A stretch of DNA of 64,000 bases from Oreohelix idahoensis (GCA_024509875.1 JAMPIV010006394.1:1-64000); one strand, 5' to 3'. Shown: positions 22,266-33,321, counted from the stretch's first letter. The notes: generated by a model not told the origin, from the letters alone. Program-made: numbers and translations.

Positions 22266-23955
22266 TTATGTAGGCTTGAATTTCTTTGCAGTCGACTTTC
22301 GTCGGTGAATGGCATGTGGTACATCGCGATGAAGCATCCAACAATAATCGGCAAGCATGGTCACACTCCACCGTCCTTGATAACGTGACTCCATTACGGC
22401 GATATCTTGATGGAATCGTTCTCCATGTTCATCGCTGACTTCGCCAAGGTTGTCAGGGAAAAAGTCAAGATGCGAATCGAGCTAATGGATTTTGAGGGAC
22501 ATGTTACAGCCCATAATTCTGTATGCATCTATGCACTGCTTAACAATATGCACATAATCGACAGATTTGTGATTTCCCAGAAAGTTATCGACGATCGATT
22601 TGAATGCCATCCATGCGCGAAGTTCACTACCATGTAACAAGTTCTCGAATTGTTTGTCTGCAATAACTTTCCTAATCTGAGGTCCTACAAAGATATCTTC
22701 CTTTATCTTTGCATCGCTAACTTGCGGAAACATTTCTCTAAGATAAGTGAAAGCTTTGCTAGTTTTATCTAACGCTTTTACGAAATTCTTCATGAGCCCC
22801 AACTTTATATGTAATGGTGGTAAAATGATGCTGTCTTTGTTAACTAATGGCTCGTGTATTACATTTTTATGCCCGAGCTGCAACGATCCCTGATAGGCCA
22901 CACCTTTCTTGCATAATGTTCCTGTCTGTTGCGGCTGTCCCATTCACATAGGAAGAACAAAACTTAGTATACCCAGTCTGCATGCCCGTGAGAATTGCAA
23001 TGACCTTTAGGTCTCCACAAATCCGCCATTGGTAGTCATTGTACTTTATTTTTGCCAAAAGTATAGCCATATTGTCATAAGTTTCTTTCATATGAACAGA
23101 GTAAGCGACTGGAATTGATGAAAATAAATTTCCGTTATGCAATAACACGGCTTTTAGACTAGTCTTGGAAGAGTCGATGAAAAGTCGCCATTCGTTGGCT
23201 ATGTGCTCATGACCGAGGTGCACCATTAGACCGTTTACATCTTTGCAATAGCAAATGTCATCATCCATCTCAAAGTATTGAACAAGTTTTCTGTGTCTAT
23301 GACGAAATTTAGATATCGGAGTATTGGGCGCTAAAAGATTCCATTCTTTGAGTCGCGAACCGAGTAATTCCGTTTGTCCTTTGGTAAGAGCGAGATCACG
23401 TATTAGATCTGAAAGTTCTGAATGGTTAATTAAGTGAACACCATCATTCACCGGTATATAATCCGAGTCAGAATTAGTTTCTAAAGCAGGTAAACTATCA
23501 CTTTCTGATGGTTCATTCACGTCCAACGGATATTGTTCTGGTGGAACTGGGATCGGACACGTGATTGGATCATGAGGCACTGGTTTCGAAACCGATTCAA
23601 TGTTTGGATAAACCACAGACTTTCTAGTTTTAAAAGTGAAACCATGGATATTTGTCAAGCAGAAGTAACAATCAGTAGCGTGATTTGTCGGTTCACGCCC
23701 TATTACTGGCACTCCAAAAAGCATCGACTTATGCTTCGGCGATTTTCGTAACCAACCTGCCAATGTATTTGCACAAGTCGAACAAACTGCATTTGGCTTC
23801 CAAGATTTATTTGCATCATCAACTTTCGAATCGAAATAAAGTTCATATGCTTTCTTTAGTAATGGTGTAAAGTTTTTCTGGTGAACACGATCGGTAAAAT
23901 ATCCGCATACGTAACAGAACAGATCAGCCGAATTTCTACAACTTCTAGAAGCCAT
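22266..23955 (-). pseudogene. Zinc-finger transposase-like gene, broken
   Basis: The minus-strand gene starts at the ATG at 23953-23955 and reads to a TAA at 22266-22268, with a frame change near 22900 and an in-frame TAG just after NMSLKIH (about 22479-22481). Without those breaks it would be about 560 residues. The N-terminus has paired cysteines (FCYVCGYF, then CSTCANTLAGW, then DCYFCLTNI), a zinc-binding layout. The middle has conserved-looking blocks FIDSSKTSLKAVLLHNGN, VAYSVHMKETYDNMA and RICGDLKVIA; the C-terminal part has LPPLHIKLGLMKNFVKA, GNHKS and SDEHGERFHQDIAVME. From general knowledge this is an uncharacterised protein family found in many copies in arthropod and cnidarian genomes. 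Its place inside TIRs argues it is a transposase. The Asp of FIDSS, the Asp of CGDLK and a Glu of SDEHGE are candidate catalytic residues (inference). Confidence 0.75.
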
Positions 23956-24119
23956 ATTTCGCTCAGAATTATTTCAAAATACAGTAACTATTTGAAAAAT
24001 AGCGTAACATACGTCATGCATCTTTTAGCAGTATAAAAAGTAGAATTATTTTGCATTTTATTAATTTTTAATAAGTTATATAGTAAAAATGAAACGGAGC
24101 AAATAACGGTTTCCCAAAA

Positions 24120-24252
24120 ACATATTTATTCACAAATATCTTAAGAACCCGATGTGATAGAGATAAACGGATTTCAAATTTGAAATCAGCGCAAGAAACT
24201 GACCTAAGAACACTTATTCTTATATAAGAAAGAAAAATGTTGTTTGTCAGTG
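24120..24252. repeat. Right long TIR of CACTG element
   Basis: Inverted counterpart of 22072-22200, ending ...TTTGTCAGTG at 24252, followed by the TTA target duplication. Confidence 0.75.
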
Positions 24253-24385
24253 TTATTTGCCGCATTTGTTCTCATTTCACAGGGTGTCCATAATATCCGT
24301 GTGCTGTTGGAATCTTTCTTCAATAACTTCACTTCTACATACTATTTTAAAACATATGTTAACAAAAAAGAATTAAAATTTATTT

Positions 24386-24520
24386 AATATTTAGCATATG
24401 TAATTGTAAGAATGATAACTTTGAGCTTATCCACCATTTTGCTAGATGCGTTCAGCTTTGTATCCGAAATGACGAATATATTGAAAGTGAACATTCTTAC
24501 AATTAAATATGCTAAATATT
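24386..24520. repeat. Inverted repeat, 29-bp arms (hairpin)
   Basis: The left arm 24386-24414 and the right arm 24492-24520 are inverted copies identical at 28 of 29 positions (AATATTTAGCATAT...TAAGAATG). The loop is 77 bp. No TSD or coding sequence is evident; it may be a foldback MITE or the core of one. Confidence 0.85.
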
Positions 24521-25168
24521 GAATACATTTTCTCTTTTTTTTTTAACACTTTAAAGATTGTTTATATCTTATCCCACACACACACAACAACTAACATAAT
24601 TACCGATGTATGTTACGTCGGTCGGTCACACTCAAAATAGTAACTCGCGCCAGAAAAAAAGTGCGCAACGCACGGTGTGCAACTTGCGAGGCGTGGGTGT
24701 TATATAAAACAAATACTTTGCGTTTTATTTTTTTATTTTTTTTTTATCCTTTCACAAAATTAGTAGCGCTCGACAAAGAAAAAGTGAATAAAAATTGGTG
24801 TGCAAATCATGAAAACTTGAAAGTTTTTGTTAAAACCACTTATTATCAGGGAACACTCTTTGAAAACAATCCACTTACTTTCACACGAAATGTTGTCATC
24901 AAAGAACTTTTAAATTGAATCTAAAATAACATAATTCTCGCCGTGTGTACCTTGGTCACAGCTGAGCAATGCAACCGTGTTGAAAAATTCTATTGTTTCC
25001 ATTATATATACTCTCCCGAAAATAGTTACAATCAACAAAGAAAAGCTTTCAAATGACGGTGTTCATGAACAGTTTGATTACACTGTATAATGGAAAGAAA
25101 CCAAAAAACACACTAAGAATGTACTTCTATCTGCTCATCCGGGAACGGAAACAGCACACTATAATTAA
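24521..25168. other. No recognisable gene
   Basis: A 102-codon plus-strand frame at 24610-24918 is open but has no recognisable motif and contains a Phe-rich low-complexity core. I do not call it a gene. Confidence 0.45.
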
Positions 25169-25169
25169 A

Positions 25170-25199
25170 AACCCGTCAAGTTTGACGGGTTATTGCTAG
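25170..25199 (+). repeat. Possible Helitron 3' end (hairpin plus CTAG)
   Basis: A perfect 10-bp-arm hairpin (AACCCGTCAA / TTGACGGGTT, 25170-25191) is followed four bases later by CTAG (25196-25199) and then T. A GC-rich hairpin shortly before a terminal CTRR inserted before T is the Helitron 3' signature. A similar hairpin lies at 57784-57801. No Rep/helicase gene or 5' TC end was identified. Confidence 0.4.
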
Positions 25200-25682
25200 T
25201 ATAGATGTTAAGTTATCAAAGATTCAAACTGCACAAGAACTAGGGACAACCCATTTTTGCATTTCCCCTATGCATTTTCATCGCAATTCCCATGACCTCT
25301 GTTCAAGAAACTTCTTGTGGCATGCATCTGGTTTACGGTACTGGGACAAGATCAACGGCACAATCTAGATCGAGCTGTTTCGTCAGATTCCACTATATGC
25401 TCTTCTGTTGGCTGATGCCGTTGTTTTCATAACCAAGTCTGTAGTCAGTTAGAAAATAAATGGTTACAAGAGACATCACTGCCGCACATATATGCAGACA
25501 TCGTGGAGGACATTGGTTACGGGATAAGGGATAGGTACTGAAGATAATTAACGATAGTATCATGTAAAACATATTGTAACAGAAACTACAGCTATAAAAA
25601 CATGTGAATGCTTGGTGCAGGCTTCCTATAAGGGGAGCAGCTTCAGTAGTGGCACGATACTCCGCAAGGAGCGCAAAAGAAA
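25200..25682. other. No gene; short dispersed repeat
   Basis: A ~60-bp phrase at about 25577-25636 (AACAGAAACTACAGC..., ACATGTGAATG, GTGCAGGCTTCCT) recurs at 28773-28830. Otherwise nothing recognisable. Confidence 0.5.
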
Positions 25683-26106
25683 ATGATGGTGATGATGATG
25701 ATAATGATAGTGATGATGATGATGATAGTGATGATGATGACGATGATGATGGTGATGATGATGATGATGGTGATGATGGTGCTGGTGATGATGATGATGG
25801 TGATAATGATGATGATGGGGATGATTGATGATGATGGATGATGATTGATGATGATGATGGATGATGATGATGGATGATGATGATGGATGATGAAGGATGA
25901 TGATGGAGGATGATGATGATGGATGATGATGATGGATGATGATGGATGTTGGAGGATGATGATGGATGATGATGGATGATGGATAATGATGATGAATGAT
26001 GATGATAGATGATGATGATGGATGATGATGATGGATGATGATGATGTATGATGATGATTGATGATGATGATTGATGATGATGATGATTGATGATGATGAT
26101 GATGAT
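25683..26106 (+). repeat. Imperfect GAT/TGA repeat, about 420 bp
   Basis: Almost pure ATG/TGA trinucleotide with interspersed GGATGATGAT and TGATTGATG variants. The 261-codon minus frame (Ser/Ile/His-rich) and the Asp-rich plus frame across it are artefacts. RTE-like LINE copies in this window end in a TGATGA tail, so it could have grown from such a tail, but no LINE sequence adjoins it. Confidence 0.95.
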
Positions 26107-26900
26107 ATTAAGAGAACGCCCAGTGTAGTTCCCGGTGTTCTGTGGTGAGACTAAGAAAGAATAGGTCTGCTGTTTCATCAGACATGTCTAATCTGAGGTT
26201 AATCATGAGGCTGACTGTGACGTATAATGTAAATATAGCCATAGAAATGCGACCACCTTTGCTTCCTCAGTTAGTGTTTATGTTTTGTGAAGGCAAAAAC
26301 CACGAAATTCGCTGTCGTTGACTCACTTTTGAAGCCACGCCTATTTTTCCTGTCTTACATGCGCTAATGAGTGTTTACAAACTTTCACATAATCGGCAGA
26401 TACAAGGGGAGCGAACCTGGTTTGTTTACCTGAGTTCTCACGCGAGCTGATCTGTTAATCATCGGATAGTGACAGAAAGCAAGTGGGGAAAAAAATCAGA
26501 CCTCGGTAGCAAATACAAGGGCGATAATAATACTTCCCGACACCTTTGTAGTGCGTGCAAAAGCTTTGATCTGCAGAAACGGACGGAAATCTAAAGGGGG
26601 CCCGTTCGCGCGGCCCATGTCTTTTAGTGTCGTTCGGCATCGCGAGTAGAGCGAACAGGAAAATCCTTTATCTCTGAAACGAGCTCGTTGATTTCCCCTG
26701 CTATGCCGAAGATGCGAATTGTCACATCCTTTAGAGATAATTACCCTAAATCTGTATATATACTGCGTTCTCTCCAAGTCAGTTATCAAGTCTCTCATGA
26801 AATTTTGGATAATCTAAACGCGTACGCTAGAACATATGTGAAATAGTGCGTTAATAGCCTTCGTGGGGATTATTCTGTTTTCTGGTAATAATATAAGTTG
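26107..26900. other. No gene seen
   Basis: No recognisable coding or RNA feature; short open frames only. Confidence 0.5.
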
Positions 26901-26949
26901 TGCTTAAGTGTTAAATGTGTTAAAGTTTTACCATTTTTATTCACTGTGA

Positions 26950-27350
26950 TTCCCTAGCGTTAAGACTAGAGAAATAGCAAACGCGTAGATATTTTCTTAC
27001 CAGTGGTTCAATAATGTAAAATCCATAAACCATTTTTTACACCAGAAGATACGGTTTAGCTGACTAAGTATAATGCTATGAGTGACGGATAAAGTGACAG
27101 AGTAGAATGCGCATTATATTCTATTGTATGTAAATTTTTAAATGACTAGTGTTAATATCATGTGTCAAAACGATAGACGCCGACAATCAACTAGCTAGTA
27201 GTGACAGGCGATATCTGTTAAGGGCGCGTAGTCATAATTAAATTATAACTGACATTGTGCGCTGATTGTTTTACGGGGTTGGAGGGGGAAAGGCTGCATG
27301 CCTAAAACCCAACTTGTACTCGCTAAGCGAAGCGCGATAAGATAGGCTAA
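26950..27350 (-). repeat. Dispersed repeat family 1, diverged inverted copy
   Basis: On the minus strand, CCTATCTTATCGCGCTT and AACACTAGTCATTTAAAAAT match the landmarks of the copies at 4110-4480 and 29560-29935 in the same order, with extra sequence between them. More diverged than the other two; boundaries are approximate. Confidence 0.45.
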
Positions 27351-28770
27351 GACACCGTGTGCCTTTTAATTTAATTAGGTGACGGAGAGGATAAGAGATC
27401 ATACCTTACGCTTGATAGCATAGGATATTGTCATTTTGGTTAAATGTTTTGTTTTCTTCCTAATATAGTGCTTGATAAAAAAAACCAGCGGCCAGCGGTT
27501 TGTTTCCAGTTGTGGTCCTTTTATCAGTTACTGAAGGAGAAACGGTTGTCGTTTCCTTGGCGTTCGTCCCCAGTACAGGTGTGAACAGGAATTGCCAAGG
27601 CGACAAACTAACATTTGTAACTGTAAAAATCTGTGTAACTGGACTTACAAATACCCTGATTGTTTTCATACAATTTTATCAGCCCGCTGTGGCAATATAC
27701 ATAACATTTTCCCCGACTTCTGACAGTCGTTTTCCCAAGTGGATTTTATCCAGGAGAATACGCTGTTTCATAATCGGCACTCACGCCAGAGTGAGCCGAT
27801 AGGATTTATCATCATCATCTTAATTAACAGTTTTGGCAACCAGAGTTTTCTTTAGCTATTGGAAATACTGACTGCAGTCTACTGTGAACACAAGATCGCG
27901 TTCTTTTTTTTCTACATGAACCATTCGAGGTGACAATACATATATATCCAGGAACTCAACCACCAAATTGAGCGTCCCCCTTATAAAAATTAATTATTAG
28001 TGGAGGGACTGGGGCTCAATTCGGAGGACAGAACTACTGGATCATGATACATGTGCATGGATGTTTACGTTCAAGAGATTGTTACACCAAGTTTAGGTAA
28101 GGCGTGATTGATGTGGCCACGAATGACAGAGTGAGAGTGAATATTTTCCAGTTACGGAAACTGTACCATCCTTTAATTTCTTTGCAAATACTGTTATATT
28201 TTACTGGATAGCTTAAGTAGGAACTTTGTTCTTTTCTGTACTGTCTATTCTATAACCTAGTGTTAATCTTTGATCTTTCGGGTTATTAACTTCTTTTGAG
28301 ATCTTTTTTCAACAAGGGGGGAGGGCACTTATTGGGTTATTTTCCTATGTCTGTAAACATGATTTTATTGATTTCCATATGTTTGATGTTGTAAAGTTTA
28401 AGTGATAATAAACTAAACAAAACTTAATTTAGTGTGTTGGTCAGACCCATATCCATTTACCATAGTTTTCACGTTTGTGTGTCTTGTTGTCACATAATTG
28501 TGTGTGTGTGAGTAGTAAACTTATAATTTTACTTATAGGGAGGTTTGACAGATCATCTAATACTAAATATAGTCGTATAGATAGGCTGGACTAGAGAAAC
28601 CACTCATTCCCGAGACAGATCTTCACCTTAATCTATTCACTCGTGGAATCTATTCTAACACCTTTCTTTCTCATATACCCCCACCTTCTGCTCTACTCAG
28701 ACGGGACCAAATATATCTCTAACCTATCTAAACATGTACGACACTGACAACCTCATCACATAACACAAAT
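27351..28770. other. No gene seen
   Basis: A 100-codon frame at 27500-27802 has no recognisable domain. Nothing else is supported. Confidence 0.5.
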
Positions 28771-28945
28771 CGTTACAGAAACCACTGCTGCAAGAACATG
28801 TGAATGTTTTGTGCAGGCTTCCTGCAAGGAGGAAAACATGGGAAGAACTTGAGCGGATGGCACAGGACAGGAAGACTTGGCATGTGTTTGTTTAAGGCCT
28901 ATGCTCCCCGGGGAGCTAAAGGGTATTGATTGATGATTGACCTGC
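28771..28945 (+). pseudogene. LINE 3' end fragment
   Basis: From 28828 the plus strand reads KTWEELERMAQDRKTWHVFV then a stop, matching the usual last residues of RTE-type ORF2 (W...A.DR..W...V). It is followed by a short UTR and a TTGATTGATGATTGA tail, typical of these LINEs' 3' ends. The upstream 60 bp recurs at 25577. It is not the same family as the 15.9-kb LINE. Confidence 0.65.
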
Positions 28946-29057
28946 AAGAGGGGCCAACTACAGTGATGGTTCCACGCTAACAGGCAATGATAAGGCAAAG
29001 GATTTTGATGTTGAGAGAATGACACTGCAATCGATGAATCAACAAGGATAAGACTTG

Positions 29058-29252
29058 AATCAACAAGGATAAGACTTGCAATTTGGCATCAAACTTAAGG
29101 ATAAGACTTGCAATTTGACATCAAGCGTAAGGATAAGACTTGCAATTTGGCATCAAACGTAAGGATAAGACTTGCAATTTAGCATCAAACGTAAGGATAA
29201 GACTTGCAACTTGTCATCAAACGTAAGGATAAGACTTGCAACTTGTCATCAA
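29058..29252 (+). repeat. Minisatellite, about 32-bp unit, 6 copies
   Basis: The unit AAGGATAAGACTTGCAAT followed by TTGGCATCAAACGT repeats about six times with small changes (GGCATC, GACATC, AGCATC, GTCATC). A related single copy of the surrounding sequence lies near 57950-58090, so the repeat probably arose by amplification within a dispersed element. Confidence 0.9.
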
Positions 29253-29500
29253 ACGCAAGACCAGCAGGGATGAACGTATGAGAGGATGTATTCGGCGTGT
29301 ATACAACCAGGGCGCCATTGAAATAATCAACGTTCATACTCTTCGATATTACTTCAAGTACCTATTGGTCCCTGGAAAAAGGTGAAGGGGTCGACCTAGA
29401 CGACGATGGACCCAGGACATCACAGACAGTCTGAACTTGTCTTTGGATGATGCAGGTCGACTTGCCCAGATTTATTTTTCAGTTCGCAGGTTTTGATCAG
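29253..29500 (+). pseudogene. LINE ORF2 C-terminal fragment
   Basis: The frame at 29386-29496 reads RGRPRRRWTQDITDSLN, then LSLDDAGRLAQIYFSVRRF and a stop, a LINE ORF2 tail. The preceding 120 bp (TGAACG(T/A)ATGAG..GGATG, TTCATAC, TTCGA(T/C)AT) resembles 58003-58075. A third LINE family, distinct from those at 10.8 and 15.9 kb. Confidence 0.65.
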
Positions 29501-29559
29501 CCTATATTTTAGGAAAGAAATATAAACATTTAACCTTAATAACAATAATAGATCTAACA

Positions 29560-29935
29560 CGTGTTAAGGTAAGACCTCTTCATCATTCCGTTATAAATTA
29601 GATTTTAAACACAAGTGACTAGCTTATCCTATCGCTTTTAATGCGTGATATGAACACTAGTCATTTATAAAATTACATAAAAATGGCTAGAAGTAAATAA
29701 TATATACCGTCAGTAGACAGTTATTTAATATATTTACTACTCAATTAAAAACATCTCTTACTGGGAAATAGCGAGTAATTAAGTTTACTTTACAGGTGGA
29801 AAAATTAGCTATATGTTATTTAATTATGCTATTCATATATAACGGAAAATCCCAGTGAAATATAAATAAAAACTTTAAACACACCAAATCACTTAAAGGC
29901 GAGTCAATTACCGCAAAACAGAGAAATGAAACACT
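29560..29935 (+). repeat. Dispersed repeat family 1, copy 2
   Basis: Same-orientation partner of 4110-4480, best conserved over AGCTTATCCTATCG, CTAGTCATTTATAAAATTAC and CCCAGTGAAATATAAAT. Non-coding. Confidence 0.65.
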
Positions 29936-30554
29936 CCACGAAATCTAATAATACACTCTTTTACGAGAAATCTAAGAATATCGAGCTAGTGAATTCAGGA
30001 AAATCTCTGAGCAACTGATAAATGACTTTAGGAGAGCTGAGGTATATATTCGTAGATTCAGTCCTTTTCGCTTCATAATGCGAAAGTCGCACCTCCGTCC
30101 AGGGCCGGGCAAATTTGCCGTCCATTCCTGAATGAAAGGTTATTTTGCCACCTCTGCCGACCGACGATCTCTCGCTTGTCTTTGATTATCTCCGACTTGC
30201 CGAATATCAGCTACGTAAGTTAATTCCCCCTGAACATATAACAATTCAAGGTACGTCTCAGACTCATCGCCCCTTTGATTTTTCAAAGAAACTGTTAACG
30301 CCTGGCTCTTATTAACGCCTGACCTGGCCCGCGTGTTTCCCTGATCAAAGAACGATTACGCCGTGCTGCTCACTTCGCTCTGTTCCATCGTGTTTAATTG
30401 CCAAACGGCTCACGTGTTAATGGCGATAGTGAAACAGGCGTTCGTGTAGCAAAAAAAAATATATAAACTGAGATGAAAGGGGGGGGGGGGGGAAGGGGAC
30501 GATCACTGCTGCGACTATTTCCATATGTGACAACTGGAAGGGAAGATAGTTGAT
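29936..30554. other. No gene; moderately GC-rich patch and G-run
   Basis: 30060-30440 is richer in CpG than its surroundings but carries no recognisable gene. A G-run lies at about 30479-30492. Confidence 0.5.
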
Positions 30555-30690
30555 ATAGCAGTGTTGTCAATGCGAGTCAATCCAATCGGACTCGAGTCGG
30601 CTTTAACTCACCACAGCGACTCGACTCAACACGACTTGAGATTTAAGCATTAGCGACTCGACTCGAGACTTGCCAATTTTGGTGTAACGA
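30555..30690. repeat. ACTCG-rich cryptic repeat, copy 1
   Basis: Starts CAGTGTTGTCAATGCGAGTC and contains many GACTCGACTC and ACTTGAG phrases. A similar patch in the same orientation lies at 32765-32880 (CAGTGTTGTGGACTTGCGAC). CAGTG starts followed by such repeats occur at ends of DNA transposons, but no matching inverted end is seen. Confidence 0.5.
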
Positions 30691-31369
30691 CTCGCCGTCA
30701 TCATTCATAATACACTCTTTTTTAATTACCAACATAAAATGTTAAGTGATATCACTCAAACTTTACAAGAATTCCATTGTGCAAACACATTTTACCTTCA
30801 CCTAGTCACTCCCAGACTTGTTTACGTTTCACCATGTGAATCGTAGTATTACAAGGCTAATTAGACCGGCTGGCAAATTATAATTTTATCGCCCAGTGTC
30901 GTGTAGTGCAGACGGTCACGGGAAATCCTTGTTGACACAAGGTGGTCTCGCACGATCGACGGAAAGAAAGCCAGATTGTCTGTCTAAGAAATCCGACTGG
31001 GAGATGCACGAAAACACAGACGATAATAAGGTAATCGCTTCCGATGGTCCGTATGAGAGATATACACTTGCAAAGTCTGAGACACAAATCAGACTGCATT
31101 TTCAACAACGTCAAGTAACAAGTCCCTGGAGCCAGAGAAAAGGATCGGACAAAGAATTCAAACATTAAAAGGGACCAGATCGAAGTATTTGGGTGTCTTT
31201 ATAACTTAAAAGAGAACCCGCAATTTTAAATACAAAGACTGAAGACTTAAGGAATCAGAAGCACAAGTCATAAGAGGAATACTAAAAATACCCAGACGAA
31301 GTGTTCGAAGCATCGAATCAGCGTTGCTGTGTCCATTTTACTGTGCCAGGAGATTGTAGACCCTATTTG
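30691..31369. other. No gene seen
   Basis: Overlapping 95- and 90-codon frames on opposite strands at 30878-31168 have no recognisable domain; one at most could be real and neither is supported. Confidence 0.45.
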
Positions 31370-32760
31370 GCGAAAGTGTGAACATATATTTTACAACGTG
31401 AATGTGACATGTTTTACTTGCTGAGTGGTTATACAAGTCATACGAGGCTGGCAACCTCAACATATGAAAATGGTATATTCATAAAGCACTGCAGCAAGCG
31501 CTTGTGATTGCTTCTTTCTAGTCGTACAGAAAACCGACAGCAGAAATAACCCCAGACTCCGAATGGAGCAGTGAGTAAGTGAGTTATGATTACATCAAAT
31601 ATGCACAGTGTGTATTGTATCATTTTGTGAGAAATATGTAACTTGATAATGTTAATTCAGGCACAAGCCATTGCACTCGCGCTGTCCAGAAACATTTTCC
31701 CCATTAAAGTAACCAGAAGAATAACGGTGATTTCTAATCGTATTCCCTGAGTTATACTTTGAATACTCATGGAGAATAATTATTCAGAGAGGCTAAAATT
31801 GGGGGGTGGACAGCGAGAAAAGGCGCTTGTTTAATCTTCCGACTATGATGTACTTAGTAGAGGCATTTGTTCTTTTATTGTTTTTATAAAGTTCGTGGTA
31901 CAAGACTACATTACTGTTCGTGGAACGAGACTACATCACTGTTCGTGGTACGAAACCCGTTTGAAGTAAAGTCTTCGCCACTATCTTGTAACTCAAGCGC
32001 GGACATTTGACAATAACCACCTACATTGGTCGAGTTGTGTAGAGAAGTGCCCTCATCACAAAAGACTTGACGAAATACCTGCTGCAGTACTCAAGCATTT
32101 GAAGAGCTAAGTTCTTATTAAAAGGCGAACGCAACGGACTCTTTTTATAATCCCCCTATCAAGTCTCTATGAAGACAAAACGTTTACTAAATTTCACCTA
32201 CCTTTTCTCAATTATTTTAAACTGTTAAATAATAATTGATTATTAAATTTGTTATATGTTATTTTACAAATTCATAGTTGATTCAGTTACTATAGACATG
32301 AGAGCAAGCGTATGATCCAGAATCTTTCATATATTTATACATAAATACCTATATTTATATCTATAGAGCCAAATAAATAATAAGAGGGATTACGTTGAAT
32401 TAAATCAGCTGGGGGCTTGAACGAGCTAACATTAAGTATTGCATAACCATCTTTATAAAAGGCGGCGGGTCAGATACTAAAGTTAACATTGCTCCGCCTC
32501 ATGCAGCATTGTTCTTGACATCTGAAATATCTTATGAAAACTACCTTGAAGTAGAAGTATCCTTATCCTTCTATCTACAACTCTGCCAAGAGTAATCTTG
32601 TGCGAAGGTAGACACCTTTGAAGATCCACATTAGTTACTCTTGAGTTTTGACCACTGGTGGACCACCACTGCAGAGCATGGGGACGCAACCCGTGACAGT
32701 GATGGACGTGATGTTTCGATAAAGCGGGACTGTGGCTATAAAAAGTGTTACATCTAAAAT
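31370..32760 (-). repeat. Unnamed 1.3-kb element, copy 2 (inverted)
   Basis: Minus-strand partner of 14160-15480 with the blocks in collinear order (32555-32715, about 32030-32110, 31890-31955, 31370-31690). It contains a private 25-bp tandem triplication of GTTCGTGG(T/A)ACNAGACTAC starting at 31891, 31916 and 31941. It lacks the (TA)n of copy 1. The 170-codon minus frame at 32483-32995 is not recognisable and runs into simple sequence. Confidence 0.65.
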
Positions 32761-32764
32761 GAGG

Positions 32765-32880
32765 CTGGACTCGGAACTTGACTTGCGACTCGACTTGAAC
32801 CCAGTGTTGTGGACTTGCGACTCGACTTGTGACTTGAACGAAGAGACTTGAGACTCGTTTGGAAACACTTGACGATAACG
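32765..32880. repeat. ACTCG-rich cryptic repeat, copy 2
   Basis: Dense ACTTG(C/T)GACTCGACTTG phrases with an internal CAGTGTTGTGGACTTGCGAC at about 32808. Same orientation as the patch at 30555-30690. Confidence 0.5.
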
Positions 32881-32920
32881 CTGTGGTATAGCATATATAT
32901 CTACGGACATGAGGTATAGC

Positions 32921-32964
32921 TATGTGTGTGTGTGTGTGTGTTTTTTTTTTTTTTTTGTTTTTTT
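32921..32964. repeat. (GT)n and T-run
   Basis: A TGTG microsatellite (about 32921-32940) runs into a T-run. Peptides read through it are artefacts. Confidence 0.9.
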
Positions 32965-33321
32965 TCTGGTGCCATGTAGTATTAGCTGCCGCCATTCCTC
33001 TGGATCCACCAGCTTTAAGGGCATGCTACATGGGCAACAGCTGGACCTCCTACTCAAGTTCCCAATCTCAAGCCCCGCTGAGAAATCGTCCCTGGGGCGC
33101 GCTCCTATAGTCAGCAATGACTGAAGGGAATACTACAACTACTAATGTATAAGATTAACGTACTTAAAAAAAAGGAAAAATCAGAGTAACAGAAAACTCA
33201 CTGCGTCAAACGCGGGAAAGTGCCCGTCCTTTAAGATTTAAACATTAATAACTTTTGTTAAGGTGTGTCCGCCCGTTAGTTTGCTTCAGTGAATTAAGAA
33301 GAGGTTTCTGAAATTTATATA

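Larger units (their letters stand above)
22069..24255 (-). mobile_element. DNA transposon with CACTG ends and TTA TSD
   Basis: The element is 22072-24252 (2,181 bp), flanked by TTA at 22069-22071 and 24253-24255. The left end reads CACTGGCTAACAAAA and the right end, reversed, CACTGACAAACAACA. The inverted similarity continues for about 130 bp: T-rich, then GTCA.TTT...GCGCTG, TTTCAAAT/TTTAAATC-like, CCGTTTTTCTCTAT versus CCGTTTATCTCTAT, TCGGGAT/TCGGGTT. It encloses one broken minus-strand gene (22266-23955). CACTA/CACTG termini with 3-bp TSDs suggest the CACTA-Mirage-Chapaev assemblage, but the protein does not let me place it firmly. Confidence 0.75.

Noticed and set aside
24282..24312. Mariner-like end CAGGGTGTCCATAATATCC
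   Set aside because: No inverted partner or transposase within reach, and TA flank is missing.
25393..26178. 261-codon Ser/Ile/His-rich minus-strand open frame
   Set aside because: It is a translation of the GAT trinucleotide repeat; no non-repeat domain.
27300..27345. CGCTAAGCGAAGCGCG palindrome as a regulatory site
   Set aside because: Short, single occurrence, and inside a diverged repeat.
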